From an uncultured Collinsella sp. (GTDB lineage Bacteria; Actinomycetota; Coriobacteriia; Coriobacteriales; Coriobacteriaceae): DNA of 10,635 nucleotides. Below are positions 1 through 5,801 of this stretch, one piece after another; positions within the stretch are counted from its first letter, which is position 1, and each line of letters starts with the position of its first letter. Location of the stretch: assembly GCA_934650975.1 (NCBI GenBank), contig CAKUFW010000070.1:1-10635 (forward strand), written 5' to 3'. A program made the position numbers and the translations under genes. Below the pieces are notes generated by a model. That model saw nothing but the letters and a program-made list of their open reading frames with translations, was not told the DNA's origin and ran no database searches.

Positions 1-516
1 GTCGACCGCGTGCTGGGCGTCATGAAGGCCTACATCACCCGCGTCGGTTCGGGCCCCATGCCCACCGAGCTTTCCTATGAGTCCGAGGCCGGCCACACGC
101 TGACCGAGGAAGGCTATGAGTACGGCGTGACCACCGGTCGCCGTCGCCGCTGCGGTTGGTTCGATGGCCCCATCGCCAACTACGCCTCGCGCGTCAACGG
201 CCTCACCGATATCGCCCTGACCAAGCTCGACGTACTTTCGGCCTTCGACACCATCAAGGTGTGCGTTGCCTACGACGTCGACGGCGAGCGCTACACCAGC
301 GTGCCCGAGCATCAGGTGCGCTTTGAGCATGCCAAGCCCATCTACGAGGAGCTCCCGGGCTGGAAATGCGACATCACCGGTTGCCGTAGCTTTGACGAGC
401 TGCCGCAGGAGGCTCAGGACTACGTAGCATTTATCGAGGATCTGGCACACACCCGCGTGACGTTTATTGGCGTCGGCGCCGGTCGCGAGCAGATCATCAA
501 CCGATTCTGGAAGTAA
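1..516 (+). CDS. purA: Adenylosuccinate synthetase, C-terminal part (5' end outside window)
   Basis: This is the C-terminal 171 residues of adenylosuccinate synthetase, about 40% of a typical 430-residue protein. The enzyme joins IMP and aspartate using GTP, the first committed step from IMP to AMP, in the cytoplasm. The frame is open from base 1, so the gene is cut by the window edge and not truncated biologically. Visible family signatures are the aspartate-binding loop VTTGRRRRCGWFD (about fragment residues 43-55), the preceding GSGPMPTEL segment, and LTKLDVL followed by KVCVAYDVDG, which matches the guanine-binding region. The protein ends in the usual QIINRFWK-like C-terminus with a TAA stop. 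The next gene, purD, also belongs to purine synthesis, but a 120-base gap with hairpins separates them. The assignment is secure from the motifs. Confidence 0.96.
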   Translation, partial: VDRVLGVMKAYITRVGSGPMPTELSYESEAGHTLTEEGYEYGVTTGRRRRCGWFDGPIANYASRVNGLTDIALTKLDVLSAFDTIKVCVAYDVDGERYTSVPEHQVRFEHAKPIYEELPGWKCDITGCRSFDELPQEAQDYVAFIEDLAHTRVTFIGVGAGREQIINRFWK

Positions 517-537
517 TCGGTCTTTACGGTTATTGCG

Positions 538-579
538 ATATACCCCTTTGCAGCCCAGGCGGGCGGCCGAGGGGTATAT
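538..579 (+). terminator. Hairpin after purA, possible terminator with poor U-tract
   Basis: ATATACCCCT (538-547) and AGGGGTATAT (570-579) form a perfect 10-bp inverted repeat. The 22-base loop can form a small inner stem, GCCC (553-556) with GGGC (561-564). It lies 21 bases after the purA stop. Only TTGCTTTG follows, which is a weak U-tract, so termination would be partial at best. The right arm also contains TATATT (575-580), which resembles a -10 box, but no convincing -35 hexamer sits at the right distance. It could be a terminator, an attenuator or part of a purD promoter. Confidence 0.45.
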
Positions 580-592
580 TTGCTTTGTAATG

Positions 593-613
593 GGCCCGCA
601 AGGTTGGCGGGCC
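593..613 (+). other. GC-rich hairpin in purD leader
   Basis: GGCCCGC (593-599) pairs perfectly with GCGGGCC (607-613) around a 7-base loop. It ends 11 bases before the purD ribosome binding site and has no U-tract, so it is not a classic terminator. It may stabilise the mRNA or act together with the hairpin at 538-579. Its function is unknown. Confidence 0.4.
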
Positions 614-636
614 GTTCATCCATAGAGGAGGCACCC

Positions 637-1941
637 TTGAAGGCGGACACTCAAACCATCGACATCCTGTTGTTGGGCAGCGGCGGCCGCGAGCATGCTT
701 TGGCAGCAAAGCTCGCAGCATCACCGCGCGCCGGCAAGCTCTACATCGCGCCGGGTAACGGCGGCACCGCGAGCTGTGGCGAGAACGTTGTTCTCGACGA
801 TTGCGACCCTGCGGCCGTGGCGGCGTTTGCCCAGAGCCACGGATGCGGACTCGTGGTGATTGGCCCCGAGGCTCCGCTCGTGGCGGGCGTGGCCGACGCC
901 GTGCGTGCGGCGGGCATTCCCTGCTTTGGCCCGGGTGCCGAGGGCGCCCAGATGGAGGGCTCCAAGCTGTTCTCCAAGCAGCTCATGGAGCGTGCGGGCA
1001 TCCCGACGGCTGCCTACGGCTCGTTTACCGATGAGGCTTCGGCGCTTGCCTATGTGCGCGAGCAGGGCGCCCCGCTGGTCGTGAAGGCCGACGGTCTTGC
1101 CGCGGGCAAGGGCGTTATCGTGGCGACCGAGCTTGAGCAGGCCGAGGAGGCCGTGCGCGAGTGCTTTGGCGGCACCTTTGGTGACGCCGGCAACACCGTG
1201 GTCATTGAGGAGATGCTGGTTGGCCCCGAGTGTTCGCTGCTGGCCTTTACCGACGGCAAGACCGTGCGCCCCATGGCTACCTCGCAGGACCACAAGCGTG
1301 CGCTCGAGGGCGACCTTGGCCCCAACACCGGCGGCATGGGCGTTTACAGCCCGGTGCCCATCGTGACTGACGAGGAGCACGCCACCATGATGGCGGTCAT
1401 GGAGCAGACCGTGGCCGAGCTCGCTGCCGAGGGCATCGACTACCGCGGCTGCCTGTACGGCGGCTTTATGCTCACCCCCGCCGGCCCCAAGGTGCTGGAG
1501 TTCAACGCCCGCTTTGGCGACCCCGAGACGCAGGTCGTGCTGCCGCGCCTCAAGAACGACCTGGTCGAGGTTATGCTCGCCTGCGCCAACTGCGAGCTTG
1601 ATCAGATTGAGCTCGATTGGCGTGACGAGTGGGCTGTGGCTGTTGTCCTGACGAGTGCGGGCTACCCCGGCAGCTATGAGAAGGGCAAAGTCATTACCGG
1701 CATCGCCGACGCTGAGGCCATGGAGAACGTGACCGTGTACCATGCCGGCACCGCCGTGGTGGACGGTCAGCTCGTGACCAACGGTGGCCGAGTGCTTGCC
1801 GTGACCGCGCTGGGCGACACGTTCGAGAACGCTCGCAACCTTGCCTACGAGGCCTGCGAGAAGATTGATTTTGAGGGCAAGACCCTGCGTCATGACATCG
1901 GTCTGCGCGCGCTGCGTGGCCGCGACGCCTGGGATGCCTAA
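637..1941 (+). CDS. purD: Phosphoribosylamine-glycine ligase (GAR synthetase)
   Basis: PurD is the cytoplasmic ATP-grasp ligase that couples 5-phosphoribosylamine to glycine, step two of purine synthesis. The 434 residues fit the family (about 420-430). The N-terminal nucleotide-like fold starts with GSGGREHALA (residues 14-23). The ATP-grasp domain shows VVKADGLAAGKGV (148-160), QDHKRALEGDLGPNTGGMG (217-235) and the metal and phosphate-binding LEFNARFGDPETQ (287-299). I chose the TTG at 637 because AGAGGAGG (624-631) sits five bases upstream and the protein then begins just before the conserved DILLLGSGGRE strand. An in-frame TTG at 580 would add 19 residues that run through a hairpin and lack a good ribosome binding site. 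The Nudix gene follows 21 bases later, suggesting cotranscription. No key residue is missing. Confidence 0.96.
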   Translation: MKADTQTIDILLLGSGGREHALAAKLAASPRAGKLYIAPGNGGTASCGENVVLDDCDPAAVAAFAQSHGCGLVVIGPEAPLVAGVADAVRAAGIPCFGPGAEGAQMEGSKLFSKQLMERAGIPTAAYGSFTDEASALAYVREQGAPLVVKADGLAAGKGVIVATELEQAEEAVRECFGGTFGDAGNTVVIEEMLVGPECSLLAFTDGKTVRPMATSQDHKRALEGDLGPNTGGMGVYSPVPIVTDEEHATMMAVMEQTVAELAAEGIDYRGCLYGGFMLTPAGPKVLEFNARFGDPETQVVLPRLKNDLVEVMLACANCELDQIELDWRDEWAVAVVLTSAGYPGSYEKGKVITGIADAEAMENVTVYHAGTAVVDGQLVTNGGRVLAVTALGDTFENARNLAYEACEKIDFEGKTLRHDIGLRALRGRDAWDA

Positions 1942-1962
1942 AGTCCGAGAGGGATGAGACGG

Positions 1963-2658
1963 ATGGACGAGAAGAACGAAGAACTCGTGGACGCGCAGAT
2001 CGTCGAGGAAGATAGCCGCGCGTACGGACACGCCGAGGGCGAGCCGGGTGGCGAGGTTGTCGACGAGCCGATGCTGGTGCTGGGCGATGACGACCCGCAC
2101 GATGCCGAGCTGCACGAGAAGATTCTTTCGGAGGAGTGCGCCTGGAAGGGCAAGATCCTCGACGTCCACCGTCTTGAGGTTGAGCTGCCCAACGGTCACC
2201 GCAGCGCCCGCGATGTGATTCGACATCCTGGCGCGGCGGCTGTTGTGGCGCTGACCGAGAGCGGCAAGATTGTGCTGGTGCGTCAGTACCGCACCGCCAT
2301 CGACCGCGTGACGGTCGAGATTCCCGCCGGTAAGCTCGATCCGGGCGAGGATCCGCTCGATTGTGCCAAGCGTGAGCTGCACGAGGAGACGGGCTTTAGG
2401 GCCGGCCGCATTCGCTTTTTGACGTCGATTGTCACGACCTGCGGCTTCTGCGACGAGATCATTCACATCTACTTGGCTACGAAGCTCGAGTTCGACGCGC
2501 CCAACCCCGACGACGATGAGTTCGTCAACGTTGACCTGGTGCCGCTGCACGAGCTGATCGACGCCGTGCTCGACGGCAAGATCGAGGATGCCAAGACCGT
2601 CGTGGGCGCCTTGGCGTGCGACAGTATTGCGCACCGTTTAGGTGGCGCGGAACTGTAG
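1963..2658 (+). CDS. Nudix hydrolase, ADP-ribose pyrophosphatase-like
   Basis: This 231-residue Nudix protein probably cleaves a nucleoside diphosphate linked to another moiety, giving AMP plus a phosphosugar if the substrate is ADP-ribose. The complete Nudix box, G-x5-E-x7-REUxEExGU, lies at residues 123-145 and includes RELHEETGF. The upstream VIRHPGAAAVVAL, VRQYRTA and EIPAGKLD segments are typical of the ADP-ribose pyrophosphatase branch. In that branch a proline is expected about 15-16 residues after the box (SPG). Here the matching position is Cys160, in TTCGFCDE, so the substrate is less certain. Residues 1-58 form an acidic extension (21 Asp or Glu) ahead of the catalytic domain. ATG 1963 is preferred over the in-frame ATG at 1954, because GAGAGGG (1947-1953) abuts 1954 but lies nine bases from 1963. 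The gene is likely cotranscribed with purD. Confidence 0.9.
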   Translation: MDEKNEELVDAQIVEEDSRAYGHAEGEPGGEVVDEPMLVLGDDDPHDAELHEKILSEECAWKGKILDVHRLEVELPNGHRSARDVIRHPGAAAVVALTESGKIVLVRQYRTAIDRVTVEIPAGKLDPGEDPLDCAKRELHEETGFRAGRIRFLTSIVTTCGFCDEIIHIYLATKLEFDAPNPDDDEFVNVDLVPLHELIDAVLDGKIEDAKTVVGALACDSIAHRLGGAEL

Positions 2659-2695
2659 CGAGCGGGGTGACCTCGCGGGTTTGTGTAAGTCAGCG

Positions 2696-2795
2696 AAAGT
2701 GCTCCATTTGAGGCAAGGTGGCCTGAAAGAGGAGGGAAGCGTATGGATATACGCGACCGACGATTGAAGGCCAGATTGTCCAAATGGGGCACTTG
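2696..2795 (+). repeat. Long imperfect inverted repeat with flanking CAGCG; MITE-like or structured leader
   Basis: Bases 2697-2710 pair with 2781-2794 over 14 positions with one G-U wobble. After a bulged A (2711), 2712-2716 pair with 2776-2780. After a 2x2 mismatch, 2719-2724 pair with 2768-2773. In total 25 pairs enclose a 43-base apex. The apex holds a strong Shine-Dalgarno sequence, GAGGAGG (2729-2735), and an ATG (2743). That ATG is part of a small hairpin, GCGTAT (2739-2744) with ATACGC (2749-2754). The direct repeat CAGCG occurs at 2691-2695 and 2796-2800, one base outside each arm, like a target-site duplication. This could be a small non-autonomous insertion or a structured RNA leader of the ABC gene. 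I do not recognise the family. Confidence 0.6.
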
Positions 2796-2841
2796 CAGCG
2801 TCGAGACGAAACGCGGTTTGGTAAAACCGCGTAAGGTGATT
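2743..2841 (+). other. Possible N-terminal extension or translated leader of the ABC gene
   Basis: An ATG at 2743, with GAGGAGG seven bases upstream, opens 33 codons that run in frame into the ABC transporter gene. By ribosome binding site alone this is the best start in the region. The codons are unlike the neighbouring genes: ATA, CGA CGA, AGA, GTA and three TTG. The encoded stretch is short, basic and not like any transporter N-terminus I know. It may be a genuine extension, an accidental translation start brought by the inverted repeat, or a leader whose translation affects the hairpin downstream. Confidence 0.4.
2811..2832 (+). promoter_or_regulatory. Perfect 9-bp hairpin just before the second ABC start
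   Basis: ACGCGGTTT (2811-2819) pairs perfectly with AAACCGCGT (2824-2832) around the tetraloop GGTA. The stem ends directly against AAGG (2833-2836), the Shine-Dalgarno candidate for ATG 2842. It could limit or focus ribosome entry at that start. No U-tract follows, so it is not an intrinsic terminator. Confidence 0.45.
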
Positions 2842-4614
2842 ATGTTTAAGAGGTTTCTTTCGTATTACAAGCCCCAGATGGGGCTTTTTGTTGCTGATAC
2901 TGTTTGCGCTCTGGTGCTTGCCGCCATTGACCTGGCGTTTCCTATCATTCTGCGCAATTTGACCGGTGGGCTGTTTACCCAGGGTCAGGCTGCCATTATG
3001 CAGGCGCTCGGTATGATCGCGGTGGGCATGGTGCTGATGTATGCCATCCGCTGCGCCTGCCGCTACTTTGTGAGCTATTGGGGCCATGTGATGGGTGCGC
3101 GCATGGAGTCCAAGATGCGCGAGGACCTGTTCGATCAGTACGAGCGTTTTAGCTTTGCGTACTTCGATCGCAACAGCTCGGGTGACATGATGAGCCGCGT
3201 GGTCAACGACCTGTTCGACATCTGCGAGGCGGCACATCACGTGCCCGAGTGGATCATCATCTGCGGCATCGAGATTATCGGCTCGTTTGTGATCCTCTTT
3301 ACCATTGCCCCGGTGCTGGCACTCGCCATGGCCGTGGTGACGGCGGCATTTGCGGTCATTATGTTTTGGCAGAACATGCGCATGCGCGAGGTCTTTAGCG
3401 ACAACCGCAAAAAGATCAGCGGCATCAATGCGCAGCTGCAGGACTCGCTGGCGGGCATGCGCGTGGTCAAGAGCTTCGCGAATGAGGAGACCGAGCGTTC
3501 CAAGTTCCGCGCCTCCAACAATCGCTATCTTTCGTCCAAGGAGAACATGTATCACGCCATGGGCGTTTACACCGCAACGTATGGCCTGCTCTCGGGCGTG
3601 CTGTACGTGATCGTGGTCCTGCTGGGCGGTTGGCTGGTTGCCCAGGGTCAGTTGCAGGCGGTCGATATGGCGACCTTCGCACTCTATATCTCGCTGTTCT
3701 GCACCCCGCTCGAGACGCTCGTCAATTCGGCGGAGATGTACCAGAAGGCCATTGCCGGGTTTAAACGCATGGACGAGGTACTTTCGACCGCGCCGGATAT
3801 TCAGGATAAGCTGGGCGCCGCGGACCTGCAGGTCACGGCCGGTGCCGTGGACTACCGCGACGTGTGCTTTAGCTACGAGGACGTTGAGCTGGGTGGCGGC
3901 GACGCCGACGAGCGTCCTGTTATCGACCACATGGATCTGTCCATCAAGCCCGGTCAGACCATCGCGCTGGTCGGTCCCTCGGGCGGCGGTAAGTCCACGA
4001 CCTGCTCGCTGCTGCCGCGCTTTTATGACGTGGCTGCCGGATCCATCAGTATCGACGGTCAGGACGTGCGCGATGTGACGCAGCAGAGCCTGCGCCGTGC
4101 CATCGGCCTGGTGCAGCAGGACGTCTACCTATTCGATGGCACGATCGGCGAGAACATCGCCTATGGCAAGCCGGGTGCCACGGCAGAAGAGATCGCCGAG
4201 GCCGCCCGCCGCGCCAACATCGACGCCTTTATCGAGTCGCTGCCACAGGGTTACGACACCGTGGTGGGCGAGCGCGGCAGTCGTCTTTCGGGCGGCCAGA
4301 AACAGCGTGTCGCCATTGCGCGCGTGTTCCTCAAGAACCCCAAGATCCTTATCTTGGACGAGGCAACGAGCGCTTTGGATAACGAGAGCGAGGAGGCGGT
4401 GCAGGAGTCGCTCGAGCGCCTGGCGCGCGGTCGCACCACGATCATCATCGCCCACCGTCTCTCGACCATTAAACATGCCGACGAGATTGCGACCGTCGAG
4501 CATGGTCGCGTTGTGGAACGTGGTACGCACGAGCAGCTTCTCGCCCGCGGCGGCATCTATGCCCGTTACTATCGAATGCAGTTCGAAGGCGCGCGTGCGC
4601 ACGAGCTCGACTGA
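2842..4614 (+). CDS. ABC half-transporter (fused permease and ATPase, exporter type)
   Basis: This is a 590-residue membrane protein of the MsbA or multidrug-exporter type, which works as a dimer and uses ATP to move a substrate, probably outwards. The substrate cannot be told. Six membrane segments are visible at about residues 14-36, 53-75, 136-156, 158-176, 244-266 and 274-294. The ATPase domain has Walker A GPSGGGKST (378-386), a Q-loop in LVQQDVYLFDGTIGENIAYG, the signature LSGGQKQR (482-489), Walker B with catalytic Glu ILILDEATSALD (502-513) and the switch His538 in IIIAHRLSTI. All catalytic residues are present. I chose ATG 2842 because MFKRFLSYYKP is how this family usually begins. 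The in-frame ATG at 2743 has a stronger ribosome binding site and would add 33 residues. The membrane protein gene follows after 19 bases and is probably in the same operon. Confidence 0.92.
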   Translation: MFKRFLSYYKPQMGLFVADTVCALVLAAIDLAFPIILRNLTGGLFTQGQAAIMQALGMIAVGMVLMYAIRCACRYFVSYWGHVMGARMESKMREDLFDQYERFSFAYFDRNSSGDMMSRVVNDLFDICEAAHHVPEWIIICGIEIIGSFVILFTIAPVLALAMAVVTAAFAVIMFWQNMRMREVFSDNRKKISGINAQLQDSLAGMRVVKSFANEETERSKFRASNNRYLSSKENMYHAMGVYTATYGLLSGVLYVIVVLLGGWLVAQGQLQAVDMATFALYISLFCTPLETLVNSAEMYQKAIAGFKRMDEVLSTAPDIQDKLGAADLQVTAGAVDYRDVCFSYEDVELGGGDADERPVIDHMDLSIKPGQTIALVGPSGGGKSTTCSLLPRFYDVAAGSISIDGQDVRDVTQQSLRRAIGLVQQDVYLFDGTIGENIAYGKPGATAEEIAEAARRANIDAFIESLPQGYDTVVGERGSRLSGGQKQRVAIARVFLKNPKILILDEATSALDNESEEAVQESLERLARGRTTIIIAHRLSTIKHADEIATVEHGRVVERGTHEQLLARGGIYARYYRMQFEGARAHELD

Positions 4615-4633
4615 TTGATATGACAGGAAGTTT

Positions 4634-5593
4634 ATGGCTGACAAGAACCCTTTGACTCCGGAAGAAGTGACGGAGTTATTCTCCGAAATCGACGCATCCG
4701 GCGTCTTGGATCCTACGCTCGCCAAAAAGCGTACCGAGCGCATGCGCGAGAAGGAAGCCGCGGTCAAGCGCGGTGACAAGGCGGCGCTGGCACAGCTGCG
4801 CAGCGAGGACCGCGCGAGTCAGGCCAAGCATATCGACCCGTTGTCCGAGGATGACCCTTCGGGTTCGCAGGTGAGCCATACCATTACGAAGACCGCCATG
4901 GCTGTGGTCATTACCATCCTGGTGCTGATCGTGGGCATGCAGATTGGCTACGGCGTGATGCGCCGTTTGAACACCGCAAACCTGTCCGAGAGCGTTTCGG
5001 TGGATACCGTTTCCACGGCGCTGAAGGGCGGTCTTGAGTGGGGCAACGGCTTTACGCAGTTCCCGCTCGAGTTTACCGTTGACGAGGCGGACGAGCGTAC
5101 GGGCACGGTCGAGGTAACGGTGCTGGACACGTCGTCTGCCAACGAGCTCGAGCTGCTGTCTAACGGGCAGATTCAAGCCGCGGCGCTCGCGACCAATGCG
5201 CTGCTCAACGATAAGATCGACCGCGTGGTGTACAACGTGCACGCCTATATCGATGAGGACAGCAATATCCAGCATGATTCCTTCTTTGGCATGTTCCCCG
5301 CGAGGGGTCATCAGAGTGCCATTTTGACGTTTGTGTGGACCAAGAGCTCGTCAAATGCCACGAGTATCGACTGGAAGATGCGTATCGTGAGCATGGACGA
5401 TACGATTGCCGAGCGCATTCAAAAGCAGGTGAACTCAGTGTCGTCGCTGATCGAGGACCCGGCGGTGAGCCAGACCAAGATCACGGAAGAGAAGGCCGAG
5501 CGTGACCTGGAGCATCGCCTGCACGGCCGCGAGATCTTCCGCGGCGGAAAGCCCGACCGCAGGCCGTCCGATCTGCTGGAGCAGGACAAATAA
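4634..5593 (+). CDS. Single-pass membrane protein of unknown function
   Basis: I do not recognise this 319-residue protein. The first 85 residues are charged and hydrophilic, with a Lys/Arg/Glu-rich stretch (about 30-50) that may be helical. One hydrophobic segment (about residues 87-108, TAMAVVITILVLIVGMQIGYG) is followed by about 210 residues. The lack of an N-terminal signal peptide and the central segment suggest a cytoplasmic N-terminus and an outer C-terminal domain, although the orientation is inferred. The outer part has alternating strand-like segments (LEFTVDEADERTGTVEVTVLD, AILTFVWTK) and ends in a charged tail. The start follows AGGAAG (4625-4630) three bases upstream. It lies 19 bases after the ABC gene and before a strong terminator, so it probably works with or alongside the exporter. 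Codon use matches its neighbours. Confidence 0.82.
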   Translation: MADKNPLTPEEVTELFSEIDASGVLDPTLAKKRTERMREKEAAVKRGDKAALAQLRSEDRASQAKHIDPLSEDDPSGSQVSHTITKTAMAVVITILVLIVGMQIGYGVMRRLNTANLSESVSVDTVSTALKGGLEWGNGFTQFPLEFTVDEADERTGTVEVTVLDTSSANELELLSNGQIQAAALATNALLNDKIDRVVYNVHAYIDEDSNIQHDSFFGMFPARGHQSAILTFVWTKSSSNATSIDWKMRIVSMDDTIAERIQKQVNSVSSLIEDPAVSQTKITEEKAERDLEHRLHGREIFRGGKPDRRPSDLLEQDK

Positions 5594-5599
5594 GACGCC

Positions 5600-5641
5600 A
5601 TCATCCCGCGTGAGCCGAGCGCCCGCGCGGGATGATTTTTT
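5600..5641 (+). terminator. Strong rho-independent terminator
   Basis: ATCATCCCGCG (5600-5610) pairs perfectly with CGCGGGATGAT (5626-5636), an 11-bp stem with a 15-base loop. It is followed directly by a run of T to 5641. It begins seven bases after the stop of the membrane protein gene and ends the ABC exporter transcript before the carAB promoter region. Confidence 0.9.
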
Positions 5642-5664
5642 CATCCCCGTCCCAGAAAAATCAT

Positions 5665-5682
5665 TATGCATAGAAAGTCATA
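5665..5682. promoter_or_regulatory. Possible ArgR operator upstream of carAB
   Basis: The core TGCATAGAAAGTCA (5667-5680) matches the ARG box TGAAT-N4-ATTCA at eight of ten positions, one mismatch per half. It lies inside a wider palindrome, ATTATG (5663-5668) and CATAAT (5679-5684). CATAAT also resembles a -10 box, so a bound repressor could cover a promoter. ArgR control of carAB is known in other bacteria. I see no clear second box, so this is tentative. Confidence 0.3.
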
Positions 5683-5737
5683 ATTATCATTTCGTAAACA
5701 TTTCGATGAAATTAACGCCATAGCGCATACTTACGGT

Positions 5738-5743
5738 TACAAT
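5738..5743 (+). promoter_or_regulatory. Candidate -10 box of a carAB promoter
   Basis: TACAAT matches TATAAT at five of six positions. It lies in the AT-rich stretch after the terminator and would start transcription near 5750, giving a leader of about 50 bases that contains the PyrR-like hairpin. No good -35 hexamer is seen at 16-18 bases. TTAACG (5712-5717) is 20 bases away. The promoter is plausible mainly because transcription must restart after the terminator. Confidence 0.4.
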
Positions 5744-5764
5744 ACCGCGAGGCCTAACTACCAA

Positions 5765-5797
5765 CCTTTAAGCCGGTCCGGAGAGACCGGGAAGGAG
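5765..5797 (+). promoter_or_regulatory. PyrR-binding-loop-like hairpin over the carA Shine-Dalgarno
   Basis: CCGGTC (5773-5778) pairs with GACCGG (5785-5790) around the hexaloop CGGAGA. Below a left-side bulge (5769-5772), CCTT (5765-5768) pairs with AAGG (5792-5795), which is part of the carA Shine-Dalgarno AAGGAG. The upper part, GGTCCGGAGAGACC, matches the PyrR consensus ARUCCNGNGAGGYU at all unpaired positions. The deviations (A1 to G with U14 to C, and G12 to A opposite U3) keep the stem paired. PyrR with UMP binds such loops in Bacillus pyr leaders, and in mycobacteria PyrR represses translation. No terminator follows here, so translational blocking is the natural model. This reading is from the motif only; no pyrR gene is in the window. 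Confidence 0.72.
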
Positions 5798-5801
5798 CAT
5801 T

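Noticed and set aside
580..636. An upstream TTG start for purD at 580
   Set aside because: The added 19 residues run through the GC-rich hairpin and have no suitable ribosome binding site, whereas TTG 637 has AGAGGAGG at five bases.
1954..1962. ATG 1954 as the Nudix start
   Set aside because: The only Shine-Dalgarno candidate, GAGAGGG, touches this ATG with no spacing. ATG 1963, nine bases away, fits better. The difference is only three residues.
721..2634. A 637-codon open frame on the minus strand across purD and the Nudix gene
   Set aside because: It lies fully opposite two genes with clear family motifs, its translation is low-complexity (His, Gly, Leu, Val and Arg-rich) and it has no family motif. 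Long antisense frames are normal in GC-rich coding DNA. The same applies to minus-strand frames at 2638-3930, 5754-7112, 8006-8770 and 8969-10450.
2658..2676. A terminator directly after the Nudix gene
   Set aside because: GCGAG and CTCGC form only a 5-bp stem with a 9-base loop and are followed by GGGTTTGTGT, so there is no real U-tract.
2739..2754. Known riboswitch or the TwoAYGGAY RNA motif in the ABC leader
   Set aside because: One hairpin does present ATGGAT, but the second loop of that motif is absent, and I could match no cobalamin, SAM, guanidine or manganese riboswitch core.
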